In this document: positions 9,240-18,928 of the stretch, one piece after another | How the letters are laid out: every line of letters starts with the position of its first letter | How positions within the stretch are numbered: position 1 is the stretch's first letter | Origin: Psychrobacter sp. Ps6 | Lineage (GTDB): Bacteria; Pseudomonadota; Gammaproteobacteria; Pseudomonadales; Moraxellaceae | Length of the DNA: 61,401 nucleotides | Direction: 5' to 3' | NCBI RefSeq assembly: GCF_022129235.1 | Contig: NZ_JADQAI010000005.1 | Coordinates: 1 to 61,401 of the forward strand | The notes under the pieces: generated by a model | What the model saw: the letters and a program-made list of their open reading frames with translations, nothing else | The model's database searches: none | Told to the model about the DNA's origin: nothing | Position numbers and translations under genes: made by a program

Positions 9240-11210
9240 TTGTCTACTCAGCATAATCTGACTTCCAGTACCGCGTTCCCTTCATCGAACTCTACTCTTA
9301 AGATACCATTTGCGGTCGTATTGCTTCTGCTGGCGATGATATTAAGTATTGTGTTGCCAAGAACTGCTTTTGCTGTCGACGCTGGTACGCTTGGCGTTAG
9401 TGGTGATAGTAATGAAGAGACAGTAGCTACACCCTTACCTGATTCATTTGGGCGAGATACGCCGCGTCATACCGTGCAGGGTTTTATCAGTGCATTGGGC
9501 GAAAACGACTACTTGCTGGCAAGTAACTATCTCAATTTGTCCAAGTCTGATAACCCAACGACTGTCGTACGTCAGTTTAAGCAAGCACTCGATGCAGGTG
9601 GCCGATTCCAGCCTGATTTGCAAATCAGTAATACCCCTGAGGGCAATCTCACCGATCAACTACCACCGAATCAAGAAAATGTCGGTGTGATTAATATCGG
9701 TGAAAAAAGCGTGTCGTTGTTACTAGAACGAGTGGTCTCTAAAGAGAACGAGCAGTATTGGCAGTTTTCGAGTGAGACGCTGAGTTCCATACCAGAAGTG
9801 ATAGAAAACTCAGAGCCGACTTTGGTATCTCGCTATACGGTGGATTCATTAGAAGGCAAAAAGCTCTTTGGTTATCAGCTGGCTGATTTGGTTGCTGCGC
9901 TATCTATGATCGTGAGCAGTTTTGTCCTCACTTATATCGCAGTATGGCTGTTATACCACCTATTGAGGATGGTTTATCCTCGTGTGCGCGGCGTGCCTTT
10001 GCCATTACCTGACAAAGTGATACTGCCGCTTTCTGTGGTCATTATGGCGCTGATCTTATCTGAAGTGATGGTCTACGCAGGCGTGTCCGTCACGCTACGC
10101 GAACCAGTCAATCGCTTTACTGATATTGCTTCTTGGCTCGCACTAACTTGGCTATTATTACGAGTTATTGATGCGATATTTACTCGAGCGGTCAACCTAA
10201 GCTATAAGAAAAACTATACTGAGCGTGTCTCAATCTTGGGACTGATGCGAAAAGTCGTCAAAGCGCTACTCTTAATATTTGCGGTCATTGTCATTTTTGG
10301 TAATTTGGGTTTTGACTTAACCACAGGTATTGCCGCGCTGGGTGTGGGTGGTTTAGCATTGGCACTTGGTGCACAAAAAACAATTGAAAACCTTGTTGGT
10401 AGTGTCGTAGTCGTCGCGGATTCACCAGTACGTATCGGTGACTATTGTAAATTTGGCACTTATGAAGGCACGGTTATTGACATCGGTATTCGCTCATCAC
10501 GTGTGCGCACATTGACACGGACCGTTGTCACGGTGCCAAACGGTGATTTTTCATCGATGCAAATTGAAAACTTTACCTCGCGTGATATGTTCCGCTTCTT
10601 TCATCAGTTATATCTGAAGCGCACCGCGAATATCGATGTGGTCTTCAAGATGGTCAAAGACTTAGATGAGTTTTTAAATGAGCATTACTTGACCAATCAA
10701 GAATGGAATCAGGTTAATATTTTAGAGCTACGCCAAGACTGCTATGTTATTCAGTTACAAGCATATATCAATGCCAATAATGTGATGGAGTTTTATGATA
10801 AGCAAAACGTGGTATTCGTTGATGTATTAAACCAAGTTGCAAAATATGATCTCGAACATGCATTGCCAACCCAGCAGCTGATCGTCAATCAAGCTGAGCT
10901 TGAACATCATATGGAAAACAATACTGCTGAAACAGAAGATGATGTTTCAGAAGACCATAGCGATACGAATAGCAATGAAACAAATGTCAGTCTAGAAAGC
11001 AATGATGATAATAATTCTGACAGTGTGAATATAAACAAAGACACCGACAATGCTAATGATGATATGGCAAATAAGCAAAAGTCATCTATGGCAACTGTCA
11101 GTAGAAAGGGAGCGCTCAAAGCGCTCAAACACAAAAGTCGTATGCTAAGAAAAAGCAAATTTAAGCACACCAAAAATAAATTTAGCTTATCTATATGGAA
11201 TCAGCCTTAG
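9240..11210 (+). CDS. Mechanosensitive channel, MscS family
   Basis: Inner membrane channel that opens on membrane tension during osmotic downshock. A signal-like hydrophobic N-terminus (ending RTAFA) leads to a periplasmic part of about 150 residues. Membrane helices follow, then the MscS core: the glycine/alanine-rich pore helix (AALGVGGLALALGAQKTIEN) and VVVADSPVRIGDYCKFG, with the conserved VTVPNGDFSSMQIENFTSRD after it. The last 100 residues are odd: an Asp/Asn/Ser-rich acidic stretch, then a strongly basic end (KALKHKSRMLRKSK). I choose TTG 9240 (656 residues) because AAGAGG lies six bases upstream; the GTG at 9186 has no such site. A perfect 10-base inverted repeat (11191-11200 with 11220-11229) straddles the stop codon but has no T-run. 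Confidence 0.9.
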   Translation: MSTQHNLTSSTAFPSSNSTLKIPFAVVLLLLAMILSIVLPRTAFAVDAGTLGVSGDSNEETVATPLPDSFGRDTPRHTVQGFISALGENDYLLASNYLNLSKSDNPTTVVRQFKQALDAGGRFQPDLQISNTPEGNLTDQLPPNQENVGVINIGEKSVSLLLERVVSKENEQYWQFSSETLSSIPEVIENSEPTLVSRYTVDSLEGKKLFGYQLADLVAALSMIVSSFVLTYIAVWLLYHLLRMVYPRVRGVPLPLPDKVILPLSVVIMALILSEVMVYAGVSVTLREPVNRFTDIASWLALTWLLLRVIDAIFTRAVNLSYKKNYTERVSILGLMRKVVKALLLIFAVIVIFGNLGFDLTTGIAALGVGGLALALGAQKTIENLVGSVVVVADSPVRIGDYCKFGTYEGTVIDIGIRSSRVRTLTRTVVTVPNGDFSSMQIENFTSRDMFRFFHQLYLKRTANIDVVFKMVKDLDEFLNEHYLTNQEWNQVNILELRQDCYVIQLQAYINANNVMEFYDKQNVVFVDVLNQVAKYDLEHALPTQQLIVNQAELEHHMENNTAETEDDVSEDHSDTNSNETNVSLESNDDNNSDSVNINKDTDNANDDMANKQKSSMATVSRKGALKALKHKSRMLRKSKFKHTKNKFSLSIWNQP

Positions 11211-11250
11211 AAACGGTTTTTCCATATAGGCAGTTATTCTGCACGGTCAG

Positions 11251-11883
11251 CTATAAAGGTACTGCAGTTTTATTACGTAATAAGCCGTAGTACGACCAGA
11301 GCAGTAAGCTGGCAGCGCTGCGATACGGTGACCAGTGCTGAGTAAGGTTTTTGAGCTGCTTGGGCGTTGGTCGTTCTGCTAAGCCTAATAATTCCATCGC
11401 CGCAACCTTAATGGCCAAGTCATCGACAGCAAGCACGTCTGCGCGTTTTAAAGAAAAGAGCAAGTACATCTCAGCGGTCCAGCGTCCGATGCCCGTAACA
11501 GCGGTAAGTGTCTGTATCACTTTTTCATCAGGCATGTTTTCTAAAGCCTTAAAATCTATACCATGATTGACTAAAGAGCGGATATAGCGAGTTTTTTGCT
11601 TAGACAATCCCTGAGCTTTTAAAGCCTCGTCAGTTGCTTCATTGATTTTATGCGGCGTTGTCAAATCCGCATCAACCAACCGTTTCCAGATACTAGCTGC
11701 AGCGGCGACAGACAGCTGCTGACCAACCATCGCTCTCATTAATTGCTCAAACCCACCTGCATTGTGCCTAAGATCAGGTAGACCAACCTGCTCGTAGATA
11801 GCAGAAAATTTTGGTTCGATAGCAATCAATGCGGTGATATTTTCCTGTAGTTCTTTTTTATTTTCAATGGTTTTGATACTCAT
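11251..11883 (-). CDS. DNA-3-methyladenine glycosylase, AlkA/HhH-GPD family
   Basis: Base-excision repair enzyme that removes alkylated purines. The 210-residue protein has the HhH-GPD features: MVGQQLSVAAAASIWKRL early, the helix-hairpin-helix VTGIGRWTAEMYLLF, and the catalytic aspartate in DVLAVDDLAIK. It lacks the N-terminal domain of E. coli AlkA (282 residues), as many bacterial glycosylases do. The open frame extends upstream to 12042, but that stretch contains the intrinsic terminator at 11993-12024. The start is therefore taken at ATG 11883 (MSIKTIENKK), although its ribosome binding site is weak. It converges with the MscS gene. Confidence 0.9.
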   Translation of the reverse strand: MSIKTIENKKELQENITALIAIEPKFSAIYEQVGLPDLRHNAGGFEQLMRAMVGQQLSVAAAASIWKRLVDADLTTPHKINEATDEALKAQGLSKQKTRYIRSLVNHGIDFKALENMPDEKVIQTLTAVTGIGRWTAEMYLLFSLKRADVLAVDDLAIKVAAMELLGLAERPTPKQLKNLTQHWSPYRSAASLLLWSYYGLLRNKTAVPL

Positions 11884-11992
11884 AAGGACTTCGCTTGGCT
11901 CATTAAACAGTGCTCGAATAGACCTAATAGTAAAGGGTAGGAGGCACACATTAAAGGGAAAATCGTTAAAGATTGATATACGAGTTATAGAT

Positions 11993-12024
11993 AAAAAAGG
12001 ACTGCAAATAAGCAGTCCTTTTTT
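11993..12024 (-). terminator. Strong terminator after the Smr gene
   Basis: A perfect 13-base inverted repeat, AAAAAAGGACTGC / GCAGTCCTTTTTT, encloses a six-base loop. It lies 30 bases past the stop of the Smr gene and could act in both directions. Confidence 0.92.
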
Positions 12025-12054
12025 GTTTAATAGAGTTATCATAAGCGATGACTT

Positions 12055-12786
12055 CTATTCGCCATCTGCTTTAGGTTTTTTGAGCAGTACCAATACCGCA
12101 CCATTGCCACCATCCTTTGGCGGGGCAGAGCAAAATGCCAATACTTCTGGCAATTGGCGTAACCAACCATTGATACAGGTTTTTAGAATCGCTTCGCTAC
12201 CTTTACCATGGACGATTTTTACCATGGTTTCATTTTTTTGCTTCGCTTGGCTTAGCAGTTGCGTCATGGCGTCACGTGCTTCTTCTATCGTACAGCCATG
12301 AATGTCTACCGCATCGTACCAACGCAACTTACCTTTTTTGAGCTGATCAAAGATTTTATTTTGCAAGGTTGGCTGCTTATATGACAAATAGGCTTCAGCA
12401 GCGACAGGGTTTAGCAGGGCTTGCATATCTGACAAGCCAGCGCCTAAATCACTAGCTTCACTGCCTTGAGCGGCCGCACGTTTTGATAGTGTTGCTGCAT
12501 CAGGTTTACCCGCTCTTGCCGTACTAGTAGGTGAGCGTACGTTTTTGTCTTCTAGTTTACTGACACCATGCATGGCTTGCATGAACAGTACTTTGTCATC
12601 ATCGACATGTTCACTGTCTAGCTGCTTGACGGTCTTTTTCACTTGTTTTTGAGTCAGTAATGACACTGGCTCAGTGGGCTTTTGGTTTTCACCTTCAGGT
12701 GAATTAGTATCACGGCCTTTACTTAATTGGCCTTTTAATTCTTTGAGCTGGTCTTGCATTTCTTTTGAAAACAGAGAGTTTGACAT
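12055..12786 (-). CDS. Smr domain protein (SmrA-like)
   Basis: A 243-residue protein. The first 140 residues are polar and probably flexible; the Smr domain occupies about 150-240. Domain hallmarks are DIHGCTIEEARDAM (the LDxHG element, here DIHG) and VKIVHGKGS (HGxG), followed by the C-terminal VLVLLKK strand. Smr domains in this family act as nucleases on DNA or RNA. The E. coli relatives are poorly characterised and the substrate here is unknown. It lies downstream of trpC with a gap of about 107 bases and may be read through from the trp genes; its own end is well defined by the terminator at 11993. Confidence 0.88.
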   Translation of the reverse strand: MSNSLFSKEMQDQLKELKGQLSKGRDTNSPEGENQKPTEPVSLLTQKQVKKTVKQLDSEHVDDDKVLFMQAMHGVSKLEDKNVRSPTSTARAGKPDAATLSKRAAAQGSEASDLGAGLSDMQALLNPVAAEAYLSYKQPTLQNKIFDQLKKGKLRWYDAVDIHGCTIEEARDAMTQLLSQAKQKNETMVKIVHGKGSEAILKTCINGWLRQLPEVLAFCSAPPKDGGNGAVLVLLKKPKADGE

Positions 12787-12893
12787 AAAAGTTAACGTAT
12801 TGTTGATGGGTGAATGAAAGGTTGAGTAATTTATAGGGTAAATATTTTATTCAAGCTATCTGATTCTATTGAAGCTTGAATTATTGAGTTACT

Positions 12894-13769
12894 TTACTCG
12901 TCTACTACGACGCCCGCAAGTAAGGATTGTAACGCTTGTCCCGGATGATCGGTTTTCATGAATTGCTCACCGATTAAAAAGTGCTGAATATTATGACTTA
13001 GCATAAGACTAATATCATCACTGCTATGAATGCCGCTCTCAGTCACGATCAGTGGTTTTTGATCGGCATTATCAGCATCAGCAGAAAGTGCTTCGATTAA
13101 GATATTTTTTAAATCGAGTGTGGTTTGTAAGTCCACATCAAACGTGTTCAAGTCACGATTATTAATACCGTAAATATTATGCTCTGAGCGTGGTAATTGT
13201 AGCGCACGCTCAAGCTCAGATTGTGTATGCACTTCTATCAACACATCCATGCCAAGCTCAATACTTAGCGCATGCAACTCTTGTACTTGTGTGTCATCTA
13301 GGCAGGCCATAATGAGTAGGATACAGTCAGCGCCCATTAAGTAAGATTGATATATTTGATAGACATCAATCATAAAATCTTTGCGAAGTATCGGTAAGCT
13401 TGAGACATTTGCCGCTTGAATAAGATACGTATCATCGCCCTGAAAATAATCGCGATCAGTCAACACCGATAGACAGCTAGCACCCGCTTTCTCATACTGC
13501 TGCGCAAATAGAGCAGGAGTAAAATCGTGATTGATAATACCTTTAGATGGCGAGGCCTTTTTGATTTCAGCAATGATGCCAACACCATTATTTTCAGTGC
13601 TAGCAGCACGTAAGGCAGCAGCAAAACCTCGGCGCGGTTTGTTGTCAGCTGCGACTTGCGCTTTCAAATCTTCAAGAGATAGCGCCGCGCGCGCTGCTTT
13701 TACTTCTTCTACTTTAGTTGCGACAATGCGCTGTAGTACCGAAGGTATGTCTGAATGAGTTGTGGTCAT
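12894..13769 (-). CDS. trpC: Indole-3-glycerol phosphate synthase
   Basis: TIM-barrel enzyme that closes the indole ring in tryptophan synthesis, converting CdRP to indole-3-glycerol phosphate. The 291-residue chain shows the catalytic and phosphate-binding blocks IIAEIKKASPSKG, CLSVLTDRDYFQG, LRKDFMID, YGINNRDLNTF, VTESGI and FLIGEQFM. It is monofunctional (no fused TrpF). It follows trpD by about 70 bases on the same strand in the order trpG-trpD-trpC, typical of gammaproteobacteria in which trpE lies elsewhere. A 9-base inverted repeat lies just downstream (12849-12881) but lacks a T-run. Confidence 0.97.
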   Translation of the reverse strand: MTTTHSDIPSVLQRIVATKVEEVKAARAALSLEDLKAQVAADNKPRRGFAAALRAASTENNGVGIIAEIKKASPSKGIINHDFTPALFAQQYEKAGASCLSVLTDRDYFQGDDTYLIQAANVSSLPILRKDFMIDVYQIYQSYLMGADCILLIMACLDDTQVQELHALSIELGMDVLIEVHTQSELERALQLPRSEHNIYGINNRDLNTFDVDLQTTLDLKNILIEALSADADNADQKPLIVTESGIHSSDDISLMLSHNIQHFLIGEQFMKTDHPGQALQSLLAGVVVDE

Positions 13770-13841
13770 GCTGTTATCCGAATATTATTAAAGGTAAATA
13801 GGCAGTGATATATAGTTTTGCACTTTATTGATGCGCATAAA

Positions 13842-14963
13842 TTAATCTTTAGTCACTAGCTGCTGCGTGTATTTGGCCAAAGACTCAAGCTTGAGTAAAG
13901 CATCACCATTTTGGATAATCTTTTGAGCTCGGCTAACGCCATTAGGATAGTTGCTGGCAAGTCCGGCGGTGTATATTGCCGCACCTGCGTTCAAAGCAAT
14001 CATGTCGCGGGCTTTAAGTACAGCACGGTCATGGGTATCAGCACCAGATAGAGCAGCGCGAATCAATGTAAGGCTTTGCTCTGGAGAGTCGACGTCTAGA
14101 CCAATCAGAGTTTGCGATTCGATACCTGCATCTTCTGGCATCATCTCATAAACGGATATTTCGCCATCTTTTAGTTCAGCAACTGTGGTCGAGGTTGCTA
14201 GACTGATTTCATCCAGACCATCTTTTGCGCCCACGACCATGACATGCCGTGCGCCTAGGTTTTTCATGACTTTGGCAATTGGCTCACAGAGCTGCGCGGT
14301 AAAGACACCAATAACTAAGTTGGGCGTACCAGCAGGGTTTGTTAAGGGGCCTAAAATATTAAAGATGGTACGCGCTTTTAGCTCACGGCGTACAGGATTG
14401 GCATGACGCATGGCGCTGTGATGGTTGGGCGCAAACAAAAACCCAACCCCTTCGTTCTCGATACAATCTTTTGCTTGTTCTGGAGTCAGCGCAAGACTGA
14501 TGCCTGCTTGCTCAAGCAAATCTGAGCTACCAGATCTGGTTGAGACACCGCGATTACCATGTTTGGCAACTTGTGCGCCAGCCGCCGCGACAACGAATGC
14601 CGATGCAGTCGATACGTTAAATAAATTGGCACCATCACCGCCAGTACCAACGATGTCGACCAAATAGTCACAGTTTTTTGGCTCAATATTGGCGGCTAGC
14701 GCACGCATCGCACTGGCTGATGCGGTGATCTCATCGATAGATTCACCTTTCATACGTAAACCTGTCAAGATAGCGCCCATCATCGCGTCGCTACATCTAC
14801 CTTGCATGATGATCAGCATCACTTGATACATCTCATCAAAGGTCAAATCGATGTGCTGAAAGATTCTACCCAAAGCCGTCGTCAATAGTTGATGTATTTG
14901 GGCATCAGACAGTTTTGCAATACCCTCTGGCGTGTGAGCTTCTTCTGTTTTTGTCGTACTCAT
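13842..14963 (-). CDS. trpD: Anthranilate phosphoribosyltransferase
   Basis: Transfers phosphoribose from PRPP to anthranilate. The 373-residue chain contains the PRPP-binding loop DIVGTGGDGANLFNVSTAS, the KHGNRGVSTRSGSSDLLEQ block, FLFAPNHHSAMRHANPVRREL, and FNILGPLTNPAG. The length is slightly above the usual 340-350 because of an N-terminal extension. It is the middle gene of trpG-trpD-trpC, about 100 bases after trpG. A perfect 17-base tandem duplication lies in that gap (14984-15017). Confidence 0.97.
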   Translation of the reverse strand: MSTTKTEEAHTPEGIAKLSDAQIHQLLTTALGRIFQHIDLTFDEMYQVMLIIMQGRCSDAMMGAILTGLRMKGESIDEITASASAMRALAANIEPKNCDYLVDIVGTGGDGANLFNVSTASAFVVAAAGAQVAKHGNRGVSTRSGSSDLLEQAGISLALTPEQAKDCIENEGVGFLFAPNHHSAMRHANPVRRELKARTIFNILGPLTNPAGTPNLVIGVFTAQLCEPIAKVMKNLGARHVMVVGAKDGLDEISLATSTTVAELKDGEISVYEMMPEDAGIESQTLIGLDVDSPEQSLTLIRAALSGADTHDRAVLKARDMIALNAGAAIYTAGLASNYPNGVSRAQKIIQNGDALLKLESLAKYTQQLVTKD

Positions 14964-14983
14964 GATGATCTCGCTTATGATTG

Positions 14984-15017
14984 TTTTTTATGTGAATCTG
15001 TTTTTTATGTGAATCTG
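14984..15017. repeat. Perfect two-copy 17-bp tandem repeat
   Basis: The unit TTTTTTATGTGAATCTG occurs twice in a row, 14984-15000 and 15001-15017, between trpG and trpD. It is a simple recent duplication; no function is evident. Confidence 0.9.
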
Positions 15018-15063
15018 TCTATGATTTGAGATAGAGTAATGAAAGCAGGTTCTTAAGTCAAAA

Positions 15064-15687
15064 CTAGCCTACCTGTGGTAGCTCATCTGATGCTAGTTTT
15101 GCCAAGCCATAAGTATGTAAAAAATTATTGAGTAATTGATAACCTGCTTCGCTCAAAATGGACTCAGGATGAAACTGGACGCCTTCTATGGCAAGTGTCT
15201 TGTGTCGGATACCCATGATCTCTTCGATACTACCATCAACATTCTGCGTCCATGCGGTCAACTCAAAGTAATCTGGCAGGGTACGCTTATCGATGACAAG
15301 TGAATGATAGCGTGTGACTTGCGATGGGTTTGGTAGTCCGGCAAATACGCCTTGGTCATTATGATAGACGGCTGATAACCGTCCGTGCATAACTTCACCT
15401 GCTTTGACGACTTGTCCACCAAACGCCTGCCCAATCGCTTGATGACCCAAACAAATACCAAGTATCGGAATAATGCCTTTGAATGTCTCGATAACTTCGA
15501 GCGAAACACCCGCACGATCAGGGTCGCATGGACCTGGGCCAATAACAATCACGTCCGGTGCTAACGTTCGAATCTGCTCGATAGTGACCTGATCATTACG
15601 CCAAACGGTGATGTCCTGCTGCAATTCACCGAAATACTGTACGATATTGTACGTAAAGCTGTCGTAATTATCGATCATCAAAATCAT
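15064..15687 (-). CDS. trpG: Anthranilate synthase component II (glutamine amidotransferase)
   Basis: Supplies ammonia from glutamine for anthranilate synthesis. It is a class I amidotransferase of 207 residues with [11 protein letters not shown] at the start, the nucleophile in [17 protein letters not shown] (Cys at about 80), and the His-Glu pair in [13 protein letters not shown]. As in many bacteria, the same subunit may also serve as PabA for folate; sequence alone does not separate them, but its position ahead of trpDC supports TrpG. The start at ATG 15687 lacks a clear ribosome binding site, and a second in-frame ATG three codons later is an alternative. Confidence 0.94.
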   Translation of the reverse strand: MILMIDNYDSFTYNIVQYFGELQQDITVWRNDQVTIEQIRTLAPDVIVIGPGPCDPDRAGVSLEVIETFKGIIPILGICLGHQAIGQAFGGQVVKAGEVMHGRLSAVYHNDQGVFAGLPNPSQVTRYHSLVIDKRTLPDYFELTAWTQNVDGSIEEIMGIRHKTLAIEGVQFHPESILSEAGYQLLNNFLHTYGLAKLASDELPQVG

Positions 15688-15986
15688 GAAGGTGTCAACT
15701 TATCAGTTTTATTCTGTTTGTAATATGGGATATACGTCTACTGTTGTTCAGGGCTTTAGTTACCAAACAAAAGCAGCTATGATTACGGCAGAGGGCATTA
15801 TGGCGCGCGGTTATCTTACCACTATTTTGTTCTCTATCAAATGCAGAGCATAGTCTAGCTAGACAAGCACTACATAAAAATATTTTTCTTTGATCATAGC
15901 TATTTTACAATCAGTACCAAATCAACAAATCGATATTTTATTATTGCACCGCAAAAGAACGCTCTGACAATTATAAGGCTTTTTAA

Positions 15987-16021
15987 GCACTAATATAGTG
16001 CAAAAATAGCATAATTAGTGC
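15987..16021 (+). promoter_or_regulatory. NtrC enhancer site(s) upstream of glnA
   Basis: GCACTAATATAGTGC (15987-16001) is a perfect match to the NtrC dyad pattern GCACYA-N3-TRGTGC. A second half-site, TAGTGC (16016-16021), sits two helical turns further on. The complete site lies about 150 bases ahead of the sigma-54 promoter, the usual enhancer distance. Confidence 0.78.
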
Positions 16022-16153
16022 ATCAGACAATCTCTTAATATAAAGACTATCAGCAAAAATACATTTTTATATGAAAATAACTTGATGTAAGGCGCTGTAA
16101 TCATTGGAAATATGTTGTCTTAATTGATGTGGTTGGTAATTGCTTTGAGATAT

Positions 16154-16169
16154 TGGCATAGCCTTTGCA
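16154..16169 (+). promoter_or_regulatory. Sigma-54 promoter of glnA
   Basis: TGGCATAGCCTTTGCA carries the GG and GC of the -24/-12 elements at the exact sigma-54 spacing (consensus TGGCACG-N4-TTGCA). Transcription from about 16181 would give a leader of about 318 bases. No other gene lies between 15688 and 16498. The leader holds an inverted repeat, TAGACCA/TGGTCTA (16299-16325). Confidence 0.82.
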
Positions 16170-16498
16170 TTATTTCTGGTATGATTGTTGATGACCATAA
16201 AGACGGGTCTAAAAATAATTATTTATAATTGTCAGAAGAGTTCAGCATGACGAGTTATATATTGCTAGAATGATATGAGAATTGACTTAGGATGTTTGTA
16301 GACCATTGAGGTGACTATTGGTCTAATTAAGAAAACGTCTTAGATGAGTGTCTTGACTAATACGATAAATAGTGCTGATAATAAGCATAATATCGAATGC
16401 GCTGTTTGGTATTGGAAGGACATTTGGAATTCTTACACAAGAAATGGCACCAAAAATTTTAAATTGCAATAACGTGACCAATACAACGGAGATTATGT

Positions 16499-17908
16499 AT
16501 GTCGAACAAATTATTAGATCTTATTCAATCCTCTAATGCTAAATGGGTTGACTTTCGCTTCACTGATACGCGCGGTAAAGAGCAGCACATCAGCTTCCCA
16601 GCATCTACTATCGATGAAGATGTCATGGAAGATGGTAAAATGTTTGATGGCTCATCTATTGCTGGTTGGAAGGGTATCGAAGCGTCTGATATGATCTTGC
16701 GTCCTGACCCAGAAACAGCGTTCGTTGATCCGTTCTTTGATGCGGTTACTGTCGTCGTGACTTGTGACATTATCGAGCCATCAACGCTACAAGGCTATGA
16801 TCGCGATCCACGCTCTATCGCACGCCGCGCTGAAGAGTACTTAAAGTCAACTGGTATCGGTGATACTGCTTACTTCGGTCCTGAGCCTGAATTCTTTGTA
16901 TTTGACGATGTAAAATGGTCAGTTGATATGTCTGGCGTCAGTCATAAAATCACTGCTGAAGAGGCAGCATGGTCAACTAACGAGACTTATGAGTGGGGCA
17001 ACATGGCGCATCGTCCACGCGTCAAAGGCGGCTACTTCCCAGTACCCCCAATCGACAGCTCACACGATATGCGTGCTGTGATGTGTGAACGTATCGAAGA
17101 AATCGTTGGCGAAGGCCGCGTTGAAGTTCATCACCACGAAGTGGCGTCTTGCCAGTCTGAGATTGGTGTAGCGTTCAACACAATGGTACGTAAAGCGGAT
17201 GAAGTTCAGCAATTGAAATACGTTGTTCATAACGTGGCGCACCAGTTTGGTAAAACAGCGACCTTTATGCCTAAACCAATCGTTGGTGATAACGGTTCAG
17301 GTATGCATGTACACATGTCAATCTCAAAAGATGGCGTAAACACGTTCTCTGGTGATGAGTATGCTGGTCTGTCTGAGACCGCATTGTACTTCATTGGTGG
17401 TATCATCAAGCACGCTCGTGCATTGAACGCGATTACCAACCCATCAACGAACAGCTACAAGCGTCTTGTACCGCATTATGAAGCACCTATTAAGCTTGCG
17501 TATTCAGCGTCTAACCGTTCAGCGTCGATTCGTGTTCCACACGTAAGCAGCCCAAAAGCCGTCCGTATTGAAGCACGTTTCCCTGATCCAACGGCGAACC
17601 CATACTTGGCATTTGCTGCGCTATTAATGGCAGGCCTTGACGGTATCCAGAACAAGATGCACCCAGGCGAAGCAGCTGACAAAAACTTATATGACTTGCC
17701 ACCAGAAGAAGAAGCGCAAATCCCAACGGTTGCAGAAAGTCTAGATGTCGCACTACAAGCGCTGCGTGATGACCACGAGTTCTTATTAAAAGGCGATGTG
17801 TTCACCAAAGACATGCTAGACGCATTCATCGCACTTAAAGAAGATGAAGTACAACGTCTAAACGTGACTGTACACCCTGTCGAGTTTGATATGTACTACA
17901 GCTGCTAA
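16499..17908 (+). CDS. glnA: Glutamine synthetase, type I
   Basis: Assimilates ammonia by ATP-dependent amidation of glutamate; forms dodecamers. The 469-residue length is standard. Conserved blocks include [32 protein letters not shown], the metal/ATP segments [12 protein letters not shown] and [37 protein letters not shown], and the adenylylation loop NLYDLPPEE with its tyrosine. That tyrosine implies GlnE-type control. The start at ATG 16499 has GGAG seven bases upstream; an overlapping ATG at 16495 is out of frame. The upstream NtrC site and sigma-54 promoter point to nitrogen-limited induction. Confidence 0.99.
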   Translation: MSNKLLDLIQSSNAKWVDFRFTDTRGKEQHISFPASTIDEDVMEDGKMFDGSSIAGWKGIEASDMILRPDPETAFVDPFFDAVTVVVTCDIIEPSTLQGYDRDPRSIARRAEEYLKSTGIGDTAYFGPEPEFFVFDDVKWSVDMSGVSHKITAEEAAWSTNETYEWGNMAHRPRVKGGYFPVPPIDSSHDMRAVMCERIEEIVGEGRVEVHHHEVASCQSEIGVAFNTMVRKADEVQQLKYVVHNVAHQFGKTATFMPKPIVGDNGSGMHVHMSISKDGVNTFSGDEYAGLSETALYFIGGIIKHARALNAITNPSTNSYKRLVPHYEAPIKLAYSASNRSASIRVPHVSSPKAVRIEARFPDPTANPYLAFAALLMAGLDGIQNKMHPGEAADKNLYDLPPEEEAQIPTVAESLDVALQALRDDHEFLLKGDVFTKDMLDAFIALKEDEVQRLNVTVHPVEFDMYYSC

Positions 17909-17945
17909 TAATGAATTAGTCGGTTAAGTTAATTCAATAAAAAAG

Positions 17946-17978
17946 AACCAGTCAAGTGAATCTTGGCTGGTTTTTTTG
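17946..17978 (+). terminator. Terminator of glnA
   Basis: AACCAGTCAAG and CTTGGCTGGTT form an 11-pair stem (one G-T) with a five-base loop, followed by TTTTTT, 38 bases past the stop. Confidence 0.92.
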
Positions 17979-18130
17979 TGCCTGTTTAAAAAGATAGTGG
18001 TATAAATGGATGATATTTTTTTAAATACCATTGATTTCACATCAAATCCTACTGATTTTGCATCAAAAGTATCGCATAATAGTTCTTATAAAAGTATATT
18101 AATAGTAAATACTAATTAGGTTGACTGACT

Positions 18131-18823
18131 ATGAGTTTGTTATCAAAGCGGAATTTGTTACGAGGCAATATACAGTTAGGAGCATTGGCTATCATCGCTA
18201 GCCTTTGTGCGCCTCTCAGCAATGCAGCACCCATCTACAAAGTGATTGATGAGCAGACAGGTCAAGTAACTTTTACCGATCGTCCGCAGTCCTATGAGGA
18301 TCAAGCAGGAAAACAAGTCAGCCAGACCAGCGTCAATACCGGCGAAAGTAGCGCCCCAAAAGGCACGCCAAGTGAGGTCAGAGGCAATACTGACCTTCCA
18401 GCCGCCGCTGCCACCAAACCTGCGGTGAATATCAACTATCAGTTGAGTATGATTGAGCCGAGTACTGAGCGTGCCTATCAGCGTCCTGCACAGAGTATCG
18501 TCATCGCGCTTGATGTAAAGCCTGCGCTACAGAATGGTGATCAAGTAAGTATCTATTTGGATGATAAAGAAATCGCCCAAGGATTAAGTGCTTCTGTCGC
18601 GACAGTCGATCTGCAGCCAGGCCCTCATAGCATCCGCGCTGTAGTTAAGAAGGTATCAGGACAAACAGGACAGCAAGTCAATCGCATGGTATATGTCATT
18701 CAAAACACCCTGATTCTACAGAATAAGAAGAAGCTTGCCGAGCAGCTTTTGGCTTATAAGCGCTTACCATGGCACCAAAAGGTCTTGTTAAAAATGCGCG
18801 GTAATGACGCTGTATCTCAGTAA
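18131..18823 (+). CDS. DUF4124 domain exported protein
   Basis: A 230-residue secreted or periplasmic protein of unknown function. The signal peptide (LGALAIIASLCAPLSNA) is followed directly by a DUF4124-type segment (APIYKVIDEQTGQVTFTDRPQ). After a Pro/Ala/Ser-rich linker comes a domain of about 100 residues resembling an Ig-like beta fold (IVIALDVKPAL, VSIYLDDKEIAQG, LQPGPHSIRAVV). Such proteins are common beside glutamine synthetase in gammaproteobacteria, which strengthens the call but gives no function. It has its own upstream gap of about 220 bases after the glnA terminator. Confidence 0.82.
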   Translation: MSLLSKRNLLRGNIQLGALAIIASLCAPLSNAAPIYKVIDEQTGQVTFTDRPQSYEDQAGKQVSQTSVNTGESSAPKGTPSEVRGNTDLPAAAATKPAVNINYQLSMIEPSTERAYQRPAQSIVIALDVKPALQNGDQVSIYLDDKEIAQGLSASVATVDLQPGPHSIRAVVKKVSGQTGQQVNRMVYVIQNTLILQNKKKLAEQLLAYKRLPWHQKVLLKMRGNDAVSQ

Positions 18824-18852
18824 CAAAGTCATTAGTAATATATAAATAAAAA

Positions 18853-18879
18853 GGGCAGACGTGATCATCGCGTCTGCCC
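18853..18879 (-). terminator. Terminator between the DUF4124 and SIMPL genes
   Basis: GGGCAGACG and CGTCTGCCC form a perfect nine-pair stem. On the minus strand it is followed by TTTTTATTTA, so it best serves the SIMPL gene; it may also stop plus-strand transcription. Confidence 0.85.
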
Positions 18880-18928
18880 TCATTATTATTTGTTGATTCT
18901 ATTTAACATTATATGAGCTTATTACTAT

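Noticed and set aside
11191..11229. 10-base inverted repeat around the stop codon of the MscS gene as a terminator
   Set aside because: The loop is long and no T-run follows; it is noted only within the gene entry.
12849..12881. Perfect 9-base inverted repeat after trpC (ATTCAAGCT/AGCTTGAAT)
   Set aside because: Neither strand has a T-run after it, so it is not a standard terminator; its role is unknown.
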